DNA from: Mortierella alpina
Taxonomy: Eukaryota; Mortierellomycota; Mortierellomycetes; Mortierellales; Mortierellaceae
NCBI GenBank assembly: GCA_029449245.1
Contig: JANATF010000013.1
Location: 186,001-250,000, forward strand
Direction: 5' to 3'
DNA: 64,000 nucleotides
This document shows, piece by piece, positions 10,599-22,465 of this stretch. Within the stretch, counting starts at the first letter, position 1. Each line of letters opens with the position of its first letter. Below the pieces are notes generated by a model. That model was not told the origin of the DNA. It saw only the letters and a program-made list of their open reading frames with translations, and made no database searches. Both the position numbers and the translations under genes were made by a program.

Positions 10599-13350
10599 AT
10601 GGCCCCCAGCAGCCTCTCTGCCTCGACAACAAGCACGTCATGCGTGTCAGCGACTAGTGCGACTGGCCTTTACCTTCCTCAGACGTACTCGTTTCTAAGT
10701 CCTGAGACGTTCGAGACCCTGGTTGAAGGATACATCAATCAGCTCCACATCCGCAAACGCAACAAGGCTCTGATTAGCCAGCAACTTGCCAACGACTGTC
10801 TCATGGTTTTGACCAATCCTGAAAACACAGCCATCTTCAACCCCAAATTCCGGTGGTGGGTCCGCAAGCACTTTGTATTCACAGTGGTGGGCGAGCTGAG
10901 GATCCTGATGGACAAGAAGAATGGCAAACCTGTCTGCGTGCGTGAGCAACTCTATGACAAGGTCTGCTACTTTCATCACATCATCGGACATGGGGGACGC
11001 GACAAGACCTTTGCAGCGGTAAGACTCCTTTCGCAGAACTGTGGCTTCTCCCTGGGATCATAGTATAACACCGGAAATGGCGAAGGGTCGAGGAGGCAGA
11101 CGAGGATTTTTTTATGCGGGGTTGGGGTGTCTGCGCGTGCGTGCGTGCAAGGGCCAAACATTCCAGCCAATCATTCTTCACAAGTGGAGGGAGGGAAAAA
11201 AATAGGGACACGCTGGATGAATGAACGCGTCCGATCTTTCACTCCCAGGAGGACTGGGCGAAAAATGAACCTCCTTCTTTATCTCTCTCGCTCTCTCCCT
11301 CTCTCTCTCTGTCGTGTGTCGCCACTCCCTTTTCTTTTTTGCTCCCTTTGGGCTTCGCTAAACTTTCTAATCCTCTATCATTTCCCCTACCCGCACTACA
11401 ACACACACTGTCTCGTCTCTCTCGTTTACCCCCACCCCCCGAAATCTTCCTCAGTCTCCCTCGCACCACACTCTCTGACCATGCACTGCACGACATCTGT
11501 TTGCACAAACGCATCATCATACCTCGATATTTCCAGCCCCTAACACACACTTTTGAATTATGTTAACGCATATCCTTATGCCCTTCTAGATCACAAAGTC
11601 ATACTCCAAGGTTCCCGCAGAGCTGGTGTCGCTCTTCACCAAAAATTGCCAGACCTGTCTTGGCGTTCGCAAGTACAGTAAAAACAAGCGCCCTATCCTC
11701 AATGAGTTTGAGTACACGGGCCAACATCAACATTCCGCACAGACACACCATTCCCAACGCCAGCAACAACAACAGCAGCAACAACAGCTCCAGCAGCAGC
11801 AGCACAGTCAACAGCACCACCAGCAGTTCATCCAGCAGCCACATCCATCCCATCAAACCCATCCACACCACCTCCAACTCACTTGCAACACCAGCTTTTT
11901 CTCTAGCAATGCTCATCATCAACAGCAGCAGCCGCAGCAGCAGCAGAACCCATATAGCATGCTCACAAAGATGGAGCATGGCATTATGTCACCCATCTCT
12001 CCACTACTGAATCATTCCGGCTCTAGCTTCTTTGGCAGTACACACCTCCAGCCCACATACCATGCTCAATCACAACCAGAACAACAACAACAGCAGCAGC
12101 AATCTCAACAACCGCATCAGGATCAGCAGCACCAACCGCATCACCCATCGCAGCAGATGCACCAACAACAGATGCAGCAGCATCACCACGCAGCACTAGC
12201 AACTCATCTCAACATGAGCATGAGCCTCTCGGGCATATCCCTGGGTGGCCATCTTGATACCAGCAGCAGCAGCAACGCCAGCAGTACCAACAGCACCAAC
12301 AGCATCGGCCTCTCAGTCACCACCACCCCAGACATCATCGCCAAGATGGATATCCCGTTCCACCAGCTGATGCAGCAGCAGCAGAGTCACAACAATGCGC
12401 ACCAGTTGATCAACACGGGCCTTCACAGCCCCACGGATCTTCAGGACCATCCCTTTGCATCCCATCACCATCACCAGAACCAGCACCAGCACCAGAACCA
12501 GCAGCAGCAACAGCAGCAGCAGTCTTCACCCGCCCCATCAATAGATTGCTACTCGCCCACGCTGCAGCAGCACTATATGCCCCAGCAACAGCATTCGCAG
12601 CACTCCCAGCAGCAGCAGCAACAGCAGAACGACCTATATTCGGATTCGTTCTCGAGTTACTCGGCTGCCTTGGCACTGAACAACTTTCAGCATCAGCCGC
12701 CTTACCCGACGCACGAAACGTCGTCGTCGCAGCCGGATCAAGACGAGGATACCTCGCCATTGCTGACTTCGACTCAGATGTTCCAAAAGCAGATCCAGCA
12801 GGAGCATTATCAATACCAGCAACAGCAACAGCACCATCCACGCAGTTTCTTGGAAGAGTCACTCCTTGCTACCAACTTGACGGCGGCTACGTCCTCTGCA
12901 CACTCGGCTGTCCCGTCCATGAGTCATTGTGCAGATATGTGTTCTGCTGATACATTGTCGTCGATCCCCACTCCCATGAGCTCGTCCTCCTCACCGCTGA
13001 CCAGCATGCTAGACAGCCACGGACACCATCATCCGAACCATCATGACCTTGACCAGAACGATGCAGCGGATCTTGACCTGGATCAGGACCATGTCCTACA
13101 GCAGCAACAACAACTGCAGCAGCAGCAGCATCAACAGCAACAGCAACATCACCAAGAATTGATGGCGATGGAGCAACAGTACCGGGATCTGGCAGCGGTG
13201 TCGAAGCATGAGTTGCAAGGACTGCACGTGTTGCAGGCTCAGCATGAGGATGATGACAACGAGGCAGAGGACGACGATGAGGAGGAGACGATCAATATGG
13301 AAAAGTGTCAATTGACCAGCGCAGTTGCAGACCTGGTCGCCCAGATTTGA
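10599..13350 (+). CDS. Integrase-type HHCC zinc-binding protein with giant Gln-rich tail
   Basis: Two exons (10599-11018 and 11590-13350; 571-nt intron, phase 0) give 726 residues. Residues 30-190 form the only ordered part. It includes His127-X3-His131-X28-Cys160-X2-Cys163, with GHGGRDKT after the second His and CQTCL at the Cys pair. This is the H2C2 zinc-binding module found N-terminal to the catalytic core of retroviral and Ty3-type integrases. No DDE catalytic core, reverse transcriptase or terminal repeat follows. Instead about 500 residues of Gln/His/Ser-rich sequence run to an acidic end (DDDNEAEDDDEEE). The exon joint falls inside the zinc module, between the His and Cys pairs, and splices in frame. 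A domesticated host gene acting as a nuclear or transcription-related protein is my inference; DNA or protein binding is not shown. It converges on phosphopantothenate-cysteine ligase, with 244 bp between stops. Confidence 0.8.
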
Positions 13351-13594
13351 ACACCACTCGTGGAAAAAAAAAGGCACACGGGGCCTCCGTTCTCTTTCTC
13401 TCTTCTCTTGTCTCTCCTACCTTTCTTTTTCTTTTTTTGTGTTCTGTACCATATTACATAGCATTGGATCATCCTTGTATACTTGTCCTCCCCCCCCTCT
13501 CTCTCTCTCCACATTCACCAACATCAACAGCAAATAAACTTAAAATAAAGTGGAATTATGTATACTGGCTTGATGCTTTTGGTTGTTGTTTTTT

Positions 13595-14348
13595 TCAAAG
13601 GGCCTTGGTCGTGGGTGTTCGGATGCCGCAATGTCCATGTTTCCCACAAGCCTCGATCCACTCTGCATGCCTCCGGATCAGCTCTGGCACGATCCTGCTC
13701 TCAATCTCAATATGCTGAACCTCTTCCTCCTCCTGCGTCAGACGAATCTCGCACTCTTCGTCCACTGTAATCATCCTCACCACGCGCTTTCTCGTCGTCA
13801 GAATATTGCCAATCACAATCTGGTGCCCATAACGCTTCAAGGCCTGACGCGACTTGAGAGGCAACAATACCTCGTCCGTCTCGAGCTTGAACGAAACAAT
13901 AAAGGCTTTGGGCGTCCAATCGTTCACGAGGGGTTTCAAGATCTTGGGCACTTGGTCCATGGACAGGTTCAACAATCCATCGCCCGATTGGATCTTGTGC
14001 TCTGACATCTTTGCGGCAGGAATGAAGAAATCAGAGACGGCTGCGGCCAGGTAGTACATGGCATGCACGTCCATCTTGGAAATGATCTGCGCCGCCTCTC
14101 GGAGGAGGAACAGATAATCATGGACGGTGACAAAGTCCAGTGTCAACAGGGTTCCTGCCTTTTGCGTCTACAAGAGGAGGTCGAGAGATAGATCAGTTTT
14201 CTGTGGTATCTTCTATGGGTTGTGCACGTTTTCAAAAAGTTACGGTTGTTTTTTTTGTGCCTTACTTCGCGGTACTTTCCCAGGACTGTCCTCATCTTTT
14301 CGACATACGGGGGAACGACTAACAGACAGAGAGACAGATATGCACAAT

Positions 14349-14379
<31 letters not shown>

Positions 14380-15401
14380 TAACACTCCACGAAGTCAGCA
14401 TATCACAAAATCATAGTCGCCCTTCGAGCTCTCCCTTCAGACGTTTGTCACTTACCATGGATGCCATCCTCATCGGCCTCCATAAACTCCAAAAAGCAGT
14501 TCCGTGCATGACTGTAGTGTCGCGAATAGGGCTGAAGACTGAATTGGCGATGCATGAAAATAACCGCGTATCCCTGTTCCAGAAAGTACTCGGCCGAGGT
14601 CGCGCCGCGTGTGCCCGCGCTGAAATTATCAATGAACCGAACGGTCTGTGTTTCGAGCGGCACAGTCGTTCCTCCGCTCTACACAGGATCGTGGAAAGAA
14701 CAAAAGAAAAAAAAACAATGACAGAGCGTGAGAGTCCGGGCTAGTTTATCTTTCGCATTGAAACCCAAAAAAGGAGAGGCCGAGGTTCAGCGATCAAAAA
14801 AGAGAGAAAACGGCCTTGCCCTTCCCCAACAGATAGCGATCGCTGCAAAATGAAAACAGGCTGCATGGCCTCCTTGTCCAAGCACGCGGGTGTTGTTTTG
14901 GTTGCTATTCCAAAAGAGGGCAGATGACGACGGTTGACTAATATCCCCACCCGCCGATCGACGTATGGGGATGAAGACCTTGCGCCGGGCTGTAATAGCC
15001 TCAAAAAGCCGTGTGTTTTGAGCACGCATCCCTCGTCCAACATGAGCCACCTCTGGTCCCAATGTCCCTTTCTCCGTTGTGCTGAAGTGACCCTTTCCAA
15101 CAGATGCATCAAGTGTAGTCCATGCCGAGTTGAAACTTACTGTGACCAGAACCACGCGGCGGCCTTCATGCATGTGTCGGTCGACGAAGGAGCGGACCTT
15201 CTCGGCATTCTCGGGCAACGACTTTGGGGCTACGTGCGAGGCAAAATAGGCTTCCGCAGAGACAGGGCCCGGACTCGCTATGGATGCAGGGGTGGAGGCA
15301 GAAGAGACCGAGGGAATGTAGTGGCCCTCGTCGTTGATCAGATGCGCGCCATTGAGCGCTGACGGCTTCTTGGGCACGGGCTGGTCGAGATGCGAGGTCA
15401 T
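13595..15401 (-). CDS. CAB2: Phosphopantothenate-cysteine ligase (PPCS, Cab2 type)
   Basis: This is the second step of CoA synthesis from 4'-phosphopantothenate: nucleotide-dependent coupling of cysteine to give 4'-phosphopantothenoylcysteine in the cytosol. Four exons (15141-15401, 14456-14678, 14266-14318, 13595-14167) join in phase to 369 residues, close to yeast Cab2. Diagnostic motifs are [11 protein letters not shown] at the exon 1/2 joint (about 86-96), [26 protein letters not shown] (the Ala-Ala-Val-Ser-Asp signature) and VSFKLETDE. The 53-nt third exon is needed to keep the fold and its phases fit exactly. As in other eukaryotes the protein is a separate ligase, not fused to the decarboxylase as in bacterial Dfp. 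Intron 2 carries a GA microsatellite. I chose ATG 15401 because it opens the frame and the residues before the fold (Pro/Ser-rich) match fungal extensions. Confidence 0.95.
14350..14380. repeat. GA microsatellite in an intron
   Basis: About 14 GA units within the second intron of the phosphopantothenate-cysteine ligase gene. Confidence 0.85.
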
Positions 15402-16881
15402 AGTGCTTGGGTTGTTTGAATGTGCGTGCGTGTATGTCTTCTTGGCCGTGGGTCGTGGAGGCGAGACGAGTCGAGAGAGTGGGGAGGGAAGGCCAAGGTG
15501 GTGGAGGAGGAGGAGAGAGGAGAGTGAGGGAGTGGAAAGAAAGGTGTTGAAGGAAACAAAAACGGTTCAAGAGGATCTTGTGACTGCTGCATGGCCATCA
15601 TCCCACTCTGACAGCAAGGAGATACGCCTGCTGCTGTAGACACAGGCCTCTTGGCCAAGCAGCCATGCCTTTTCAGACAGTTCATCATTGCCTCACAAGG
15701 TGTCTGCCTACGGCGTAGAAGCCGTTTGATTTCAAACGTGCTCTCAAGGCTGGACCGTAGTCTTGATCTCGATTCGAGAGGCGGTCGCGCTGGTCCAGCT
15801 GTTGACTGTTCATATACACGACAGGCAGCTGAATCTTGACTGACTGTAGTTCCCTGCTGTGCTTCCTTGCTGTACATACTTCCTTTCTGTCAGTCCAAAG
15901 CACTAGAATCTCGTAAGCATGCACAGGGTGTTGGTGGGTCACAGGAGACCCGTGCACATACGGAAATGCATGATCAGTCTTCTCTTCATCAAGTCACGTA
16001 GAAACGTGTCCGAGACGCGTCTCAGCAAGATGCCAAGGGCAGGTGTACGCGAGTGCGTTGAGTAAATGCATCTACCAAGCGGGAGAAACACGATTCTTGG
16101 CCAGAGCCTACAAGAGGGGATGGGCTGCATGTTCGACGTGTGCATGAGTGGGCGCTTCGTCGTAGGACGGCCAGCGGCGGGCTCATGGCTTAGAGGGTCG
16201 GTCTGCCCCTTGGTTGCTGCACTGCAAAAATGTGCTTTGTCAACTCGACCTGAAGATGCGTAATGCGAGCTATGGCGGGCAAGGGTGTCCTCTCTCTGCC
16301 TGTGTGGTTCCGCTGAGCAGCAGCGCACTCGGTCGCACAGTTTGCCCTTCCGTGCGATTTCATATGACAGTGCATTCTACTCTTCAATGTATTTCGTGAT
16401 CCTTTTTTTTCCACACCGCACGCACTCTCCTTTTGCCTTCTTCACCTCTTCTCCGCCGCTAATCTCGAATCGCGCTGGTCCCTTGCCGCGCATCCCACCC
16501 CTCTCTGCTCTCTCTGCTCTCTCCGCTCTCTCCGCTCTCTGCCTCTGGCATCTGTCCTGTGCGCCCTTGTCCGCCGTCTCTGCCGTTCTCGAAGACTCGT
16601 CTCATTCGCCAGCACCGATCCATCATTGAGTAAAGGACTCATTCTGTTCACTTTGCAGGATTCCTTTCCATTTCCCTCTTGACCTGCCGCCGCTCTCTTG
16701 CCCCTCCTCATACTTGCTCTTTCTTTCTCTTCCTCTTTGTCGTCTCCCTCTTGTCTCGTGTGGGCTCGCTTTACTTCTTTTTCGCTGCCCACGTTCAAAA
16801 GTCCAACCGTCTGCTCCGAGGCATTACTATATTCCATTACGCTTTCCCACAAAGAAAAAGAACAGAAAAACACAGGCCACC
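15402..16881. other. Divergent intergenic region
   Basis: This is promoter DNA shared by the phosphopantothenate-cysteine ligase gene (minus) and the Pex22-like gene (plus). GA/GGAGGA runs near 15480-15540 serve the left gene. A CT-rich stretch from about 16400 to 16850, including CTCTCTG-type repeats at 16500-16545, serves the right gene. No gene is supported. Confidence 0.55.
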
Positions 16882-18332
16882 ATGAGCAAGAGTGTCAATA
16901 AGAACCGCAAGATTGGTCCTATCATCGCCTACACAACCCTGGCCTGCGGTCTGGTGTCACTAGGAGTTTACGTCTACCGAGAACAGCAAAAGCGCAATAG
17001 TCCTCGATCAGATGGACGTAACAGCAACAATAGCACGCGGAACGGCGTCAGCCCTGATTGGAACTCGAGAGCGAGTCTGGATAACGGCAGCAATGGACAA
17101 GATGATACCCGATCGTCAGAGGTAACTACATGGAGACTGGGAGGGATACCTATGCTTCGATCGAGTTGCTTTGCGTCTTGAGTGTCTATCCGGAAACAAA
17201 AAGCCCTGTTTGTTGTATATTTGCGGGCAACGTGCTCTAGTGTGATTTATGTGTTCTCCTAGCATGTGGTTGAGCAAAAGCATTTTCTTGCCCTATGGGT
17301 TTTTTTGTCTCGCTCTAAACTCTCTCGTTTGTGATCAACCTCTCTTTCCTGTCGTTCCCATTGACTTTTAGTCGTCGTCATTATCAAGACTTGGATCGAA
17401 GATTGCAAGGACCGTCAAGAGGAATCGCAAGGTCATGACTATCTCACTCAAGAACGTAAGAGCTGATTTTCTTCTTGAAGGTGTGCTGTCGACAATCCTT
17501 TGTTTTTGTTCATGGGTTCTAACCGATGGATGTATTGTAGACAATCTTGTGGAACCCATCGCCCGACCCGACGACACCCAACTACGGCTTTGTGGAGGGA
17601 GCGATCCCGCTATTGTTCCATCTGGCAGAAAACTACAACCTTCATCTGATCCTGTTGTGTCCTCAGCTGCAGCCCAAGACCCAGCAGCCATCTCAGCAAA
17701 AGCAGCAGCAAGCGCTTACGATTCAGGAGCAGGATGAACTGAAGCAGCAGCAGCAAGTAGGACTGGAGCGGGAACGGGAACAGATCCTGACGATGCTGAG
17801 GAACGCGGGTTTGATCCTACCTGCTGGCACGCGTGGACCTAAACTGATTGATCCACGCCAGCTGCTGATCTGTGAGACGGAGGAAGGCGTGAGCCATGTG
17901 GTGCGTCATCTGGAGAGCCAGGTCCATGTCGACGCTTTGCAGAGCGTGGTGGAGATGGTGCAGGGAGTGGTGCCCAAAGTCGTGTTTGTGCAAAAGCGGC
18001 CAGGCCACAGTCGAGCATCGTCCTTGGCGAGAGATCAGCAGCAGAATGGACAGATGGGCGAGGTGATGACCCAGTCACACGTGCGAGTGCGATCTAGTTC
18101 TGGATCATCCTCGTCTGGATCAGGATCCGAGGGCTCTCAACGCAACCGATCAGCGTCGTCGTCGTCGTCGCGCGCAATGGGCGACTCGTTTGTAGAGGTT
18201 ATCAAGAACGCGGCGCCAGTCCATGAGCCGTTGGTCTCTGGATATGTGACGCAGGCAGGCAAGAAGGGATATGTGGAGGTGACAGACCAATTGATGCATA
18301 GCAGTCTGAACCCCGAGAACATCAGCAAGTAG
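16882..18332 (+). CDS. PEX22: Pex22-like peroxisomal membrane anchor
   Basis: Three exons (16882-17121, 17372-17455, 17541-18332, all phase 0) encode 371 residues. The start has a strong context (GCCACCATGA). Residues 12-33 (IGPIIAYTTLACGLVSLGVYV) are a hydrophobic anchor flanked by basic residues, as in Pex22. A polar linker then leads to a soluble domain from about 100: VMTISLKN, TILWNPSPDP, PLLFHLAENYNLHLILLC, then IDPRQLLICETEEGVSHVVRHL. This order of a short strand, 'NT(I/V)LWNP' and a Rossmann-like alternation is what I recall of the Pex22 family, which recruits the ubiquitin-conjugating enzyme Pex4 to peroxisomes for Pex5 recycling. Gln-rich (about 165-195) and Ser-rich (about 285-310) insertions lengthen it beyond yeast Pex22 (about 180 residues). 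The family call is moderate; a generic type I-anchored domain protein is the alternative. Confidence 0.65.
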
Positions 18333-18910
18333 TCGTCGTGCCCAGACTGCGACAAATTACATTTTTTTAAACTTTGACCGAGTTTCTGGGGCATTCGGGC
18401 TGTTGAGGAGGTGTGTGCAGCCCAGGCGCAAGGGCCACCATGACTGAGCCATGCTCCATGCTTGTCCCTGACCATGCCTGTCCACAGCAAAGAGAAAGTA
18501 GAGGTAGAGAGAGAGAAAGAACGAGAAGGGAATCAGAGGCATGCGAGCAGCGCCGACAAGGCATCTGAAGAAAGTATGTCTCAAAACGCTATTTCTGTAC
18601 TTTTGAAGAATGCTTTTTTTTCATTTTTCTTTTTCTCTCCACTTTTGTTCTCGTCTTTCACTCCATCCAGCCCGTTCAACAGCCCATTGCAACCAGCCTC
18701 GCCGATCCTCGCTCTCATCCTCGGCCCTTGGTTCAATTGGCGGCATCGTCTCTTCCTTCTCATTCTCCTCTCTGTCCATCTCCATCCCGAGCTTCCGCTG
18801 GTTCATGCGTCTGTGTGAACTACTGTACATCCTCCACCGCGTTCTCACGCCTTGACTCTCATCGACCTCATCCCTCCGTATACCCCACTCTGCACGATTC
18901 ATAATCCAAC
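18333..18910. other. Tandem intergenic region
   Basis: The left part holds the 3' end of the Pex22-like gene, with a T-run at 18363-18369. The right part (18600-18900) is CT-rich with CTCATCC/CCATCC motifs and is the likely promoter and leader of the Ldb17-like gene. No other gene is seen. Confidence 0.5.
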
Positions 18911-21857
18911 ATGGACTTTGTCACCTACCAATTCGAATCACCTTCCCAATTCTTTGACGGTAAAGAGCAGCTTGTGGAAGGGCAGAAAAGCAAAAATTCA
19001 TACTAAGGGAAAAGACAAAAAAACGTCTCCTGCTGTTATTAAGCATGCTTTATTCTTATTTTCAATGATCGTTGGGGTATGCGGTTTCCTCTTTCACAGA
19101 GCTGAGCGATCTTTTAGAAGAAGGCGGATTCCACGAAAGCCCAGAAGCCCAGGTCAATACGTTTCTCTCGCTGCTGGTCCAGTATCAAGGTAAAAGAAGT
19201 AGACAACGACACAGTCATGAGAATGGAGGGGTGGGGATAATGGGCCACAGTGGAGGGGCATGAGGCGGAGGCATGGGGCATGGAAATGACATGATGGTCT
19301 AACAACAATAGTGAGGGCGCATGAGCGGGTGTTTGGTGTAACGACTGCAGGGAGTACGACCCGGTGTGTGAGCATGTTTGCCTTTAGATTCCTTGAGAAA
19401 ACAAGAGCGCACAATCATGGCCCATCGCAGAAGTGGCAGGCAAAATCCCTTGCCTTGCCCATGAAGTCAAGTTGTCTCCACTGTCCAAGCAAAGGGGTGC
19501 TCAGGATCGCTCACGGAGAGAGAGAGAGAGAGAGAGAAAGTGTGTGAGAGAGAGATGGCCTCCCACGTTGTTTCCCCAGCTTCTCCGTGCGGAGAAGAAG
19601 GAAAAACAAGGGGACCTGAGTGGCCCCATTCTCGAGCTGGCTAATTTGGTCCGTTTGGCGCTTTGATGATTGGGTGGCCTGGTATCACACAGCTTATATC
19701 TGATTCGTGTCCGAAGAGTCGCTGACCCTTGTTGCCCGCTTGACTGTCTCTCTTTTTGCGCGTCTGTAGACGAATTCCTAGATCCTGCGGGGCGAGACCT
19801 GGAGCAGAGCTGCTATCGTCTCTTTGACTCGGATCTGTTCCAGAATAGCACGCTCAGCATCGCAGCCTCCATCATCGATCGTGCCATCCAGGTTCGTTGC
19901 CAGCAGATGCCAATAATGTTTAATGAAATACATGCAAGACATTGGCCGGTGGGGAGCTAGGGGTAAAGCGAGAACGGGGGACATGCATATAGTCCCATGA
20001 GCAGCAGCGAGAGGTGTTGTTTGTTTATTTTTCGCAACTAGACAACACAACAACAGTGCGCGGCGGATGGGCGATGGCGAGGATGATGTAACGCTGCTTT
20101 TAAGGTTGTTTGGGTTGATTCACACACCTCGGGATGCAAGCTAGACTGGAATACCAAGGGCTAGAGAAAGGGACGCGTTTTCTCGAGACTAAGCAGGGCC
20201 ATGATATCATCTCTTCCTAACATACGCCAACTTTTCTTTTGTTGTAAAAAAAAAAAAATAGAGTCAGGACAGTCATGATATGTGGATCACGTACAATGTA
20301 CTTCTGTACGCTGGACAAGAACTGCCAAAGATCTACAACTGGATGCTCAAAAGCGAGTTCTTTGCCAAACTCAAGTACCAGATTTTGCAGACGGACCAGA
20401 TGCGCCTGCAACCGCTCGCGGTCAACCTCATGTACGAGATGTGCCGAGTCCAGTCCTTGAAACCGTGCGACCTCGGTAAGAGCAGACCTTTTACGTATTT
20501 TTACTCCATGGGCGGCTATCTGGACGGGCCATATTTGTTCCTCCCACCTATTTTGCTCGAGCCCGTTGCACTTTTGTTAATTTTCTGCGATATCTAATAT
20601 CTGCATGCGACTACATTGTGTTGACTACTACAGCGCTCGCAGATGAGGACTACCTGCACTATCTTTTGGACTTGGTCGAGCGAACAAGAGACGACACTGA
20701 CGAGCAATTGAACTATGGAACCATCAAGTTGCTTCTTGCCTTCAATGAACAATACATGTTGAATTCGGCCGCGTGCCGCGCAGCCAGTAACTATACCCCC
20801 TCCAACCTATTACTGGCCACACTCTCGGACCGTCCTGGTGCGAGCTGTACTTTTGGCGAGAACTTGATTTTCATGTTGAACCGTGCAGGTAAAGTACACT
20901 TTATGAAGTGAAGAAAAAAAAATAAGAATGCGACCTTCATTGCTAACTATCGGTTTTTATTCATCCTGGCACTCTATAGAGGATACAGCACTCCAAATGC
21001 TCATCTTGAAGCTACTCTACCTCCTGTTCACCTCACCGAAACATACCCTGAACGAGTTTTTCTACACAAACGATCTCCATGTCCTCGTAGACGTGGTCCT
21101 ACGCGAGCTCCGCAACCTGCCCGAGGAAGAGGAATCTTTGCGGCATGCATACCTCCGCGTCATGGGACCTTTACTCACGAACACACAGCTGAGGAACGAA
21201 CAGGCCATCTACAAACGGGCAGAGATCCTGCGCTGTCTGGGTGAACTCGGTGGTGGAGATCAGGACGATGACCTGCGAGCCAGGCTATGGGAGCAGGAGC
21301 TGTTAGAGCAACAGCAACAACAACAGCTGCGACAGGCGAATGCATCGATGCGTAAACGGACCTACCGTGATCGCCAGAGCAGTGCGTCCTCGCCAGCGGC
21401 CAGCAGTTACAACAGCTACAGTTGTAATGGCAAGTATACCTCGTTGAGCACATGTCCAAGCCCGATTTTGGCCGCCGAGATGGACAAGCAGCAACGGATG
21501 GCTCATGTGGGTGGGATCCGTCACAGTGGCTCTGTCTCTCCGCCGTCTAGCCTCAACAGCAGTCTGAGCAGCAGCAGTCTGAGCAGCAGCAGTTTGAGTC
21601 TTAGTAGTTTGAGTATTAGCAGCAACAGCAGCAGCAGCAGCAACTGTTTTGATGATCATGCCAACAGCAGACCGTCGCCACCGCCGCCATTCTACAGGAG
21701 TGATTCTCTTTTGCCTCGAGCAGCGAGTCCTACGACTCAGCGCCTTGCGGAGCGGGTGCTGCGGGACTGGCTTGAGAAGGATGTGGCGATCGTGGGAGCA
21801 GGCCGCACAAAAGAACTTTTGCAGATCCGAGAGGCCACTATGCCTGTTTCTCCATAA
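18911..21857 (+). CDS. LDB17: SPIN90/Ldb17/Dip1-family actin regulator
   Basis: Six exons (18911-18959, 19100-19189, 19770-19891, 20262-20475, 20634-20888, 20980-21857) join in consistent phases to 535 residues. The armadillo-like leucine-rich domain spans about 1-400: [76 protein letters not shown] and [18 protein letters not shown]. These are hallmarks of fission yeast Dip1, yeast Ldb17 and animal SPIN90, which activate Arp2/3 complex to make linear filaments that seed endocytic actin patches. The C-terminal part is low complexity (Gln, then Ser/Leu/Asn repeats) with a proline stretch [10 protein letters not shown] that could bind an SH3 protein. Animal SPIN90 has its own SH3 domain; none is seen here. 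Intron 2 (580 nt) holds a GA microsatellite. It converges on the two-finger GATA gene, 294 bp away. Confidence 0.88.
19515..19555. repeat. GA microsatellite in an intron
   Basis: A run of GA units broken by AAGTGTGT, inside intron 2 of the Ldb17-like gene. Confidence 0.8.
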
Positions 21858-22151
21858 TGATAATAAAAGAGTGTGCTATCCCTTCAACCGTGGATGAATC
21901 ATTTGTGCGTTTCTGCACACTCTTTGCCAGCACATCCACTCTTCAGAGGAACAAGATCGAGTCCAAAACACTTTTTTTTTTTATAGATAGATATAATCGT
22001 TTAAATATATGGTACAAACTACATAGAAACAGAAGGCAAAAAGAACGAACAACAGAGTGAGGGAGAGGGGAGAGAAGACATAGAATCAAAGGGTCTTTGT
22101 GGAATATGTGGATGCGAAGGGGGGGGGAAACCAACTGTTCCTTCCTTTTGT

Positions 22152-22428
22152 CTAAAACAGATGGTCCAGGTCGGATTGCTGCTGGTGAGCGGTGGCCTCC
22201 GTACTGGCCAGGAGGCGCTCGCGCAAGACTCCACACCGGGTCTCGAGGATGGACAGGAACCGGTTCATCTGGTGTGCATTCATCTGTCCCACCATATCCG
22301 AGAACTTGTTCTCGTCCAAGATGAGGCTGTTGGACATGTTCTGACCCACCAGGACGGATGGGTTTGCAACGACGGCGGGAGCTGGAGTTTCTGGACGCTC
22401 AACCAGCTGCTGCTGCTGGTACTCTTGG

Positions 22429-22465
<37 letters not shown>

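Noticed and set aside
11599-13377. Leu-rich minus-strand frames opposite the HHCC/polyQ gene
   Set aside because: They are antisense shadows of Gln codons.
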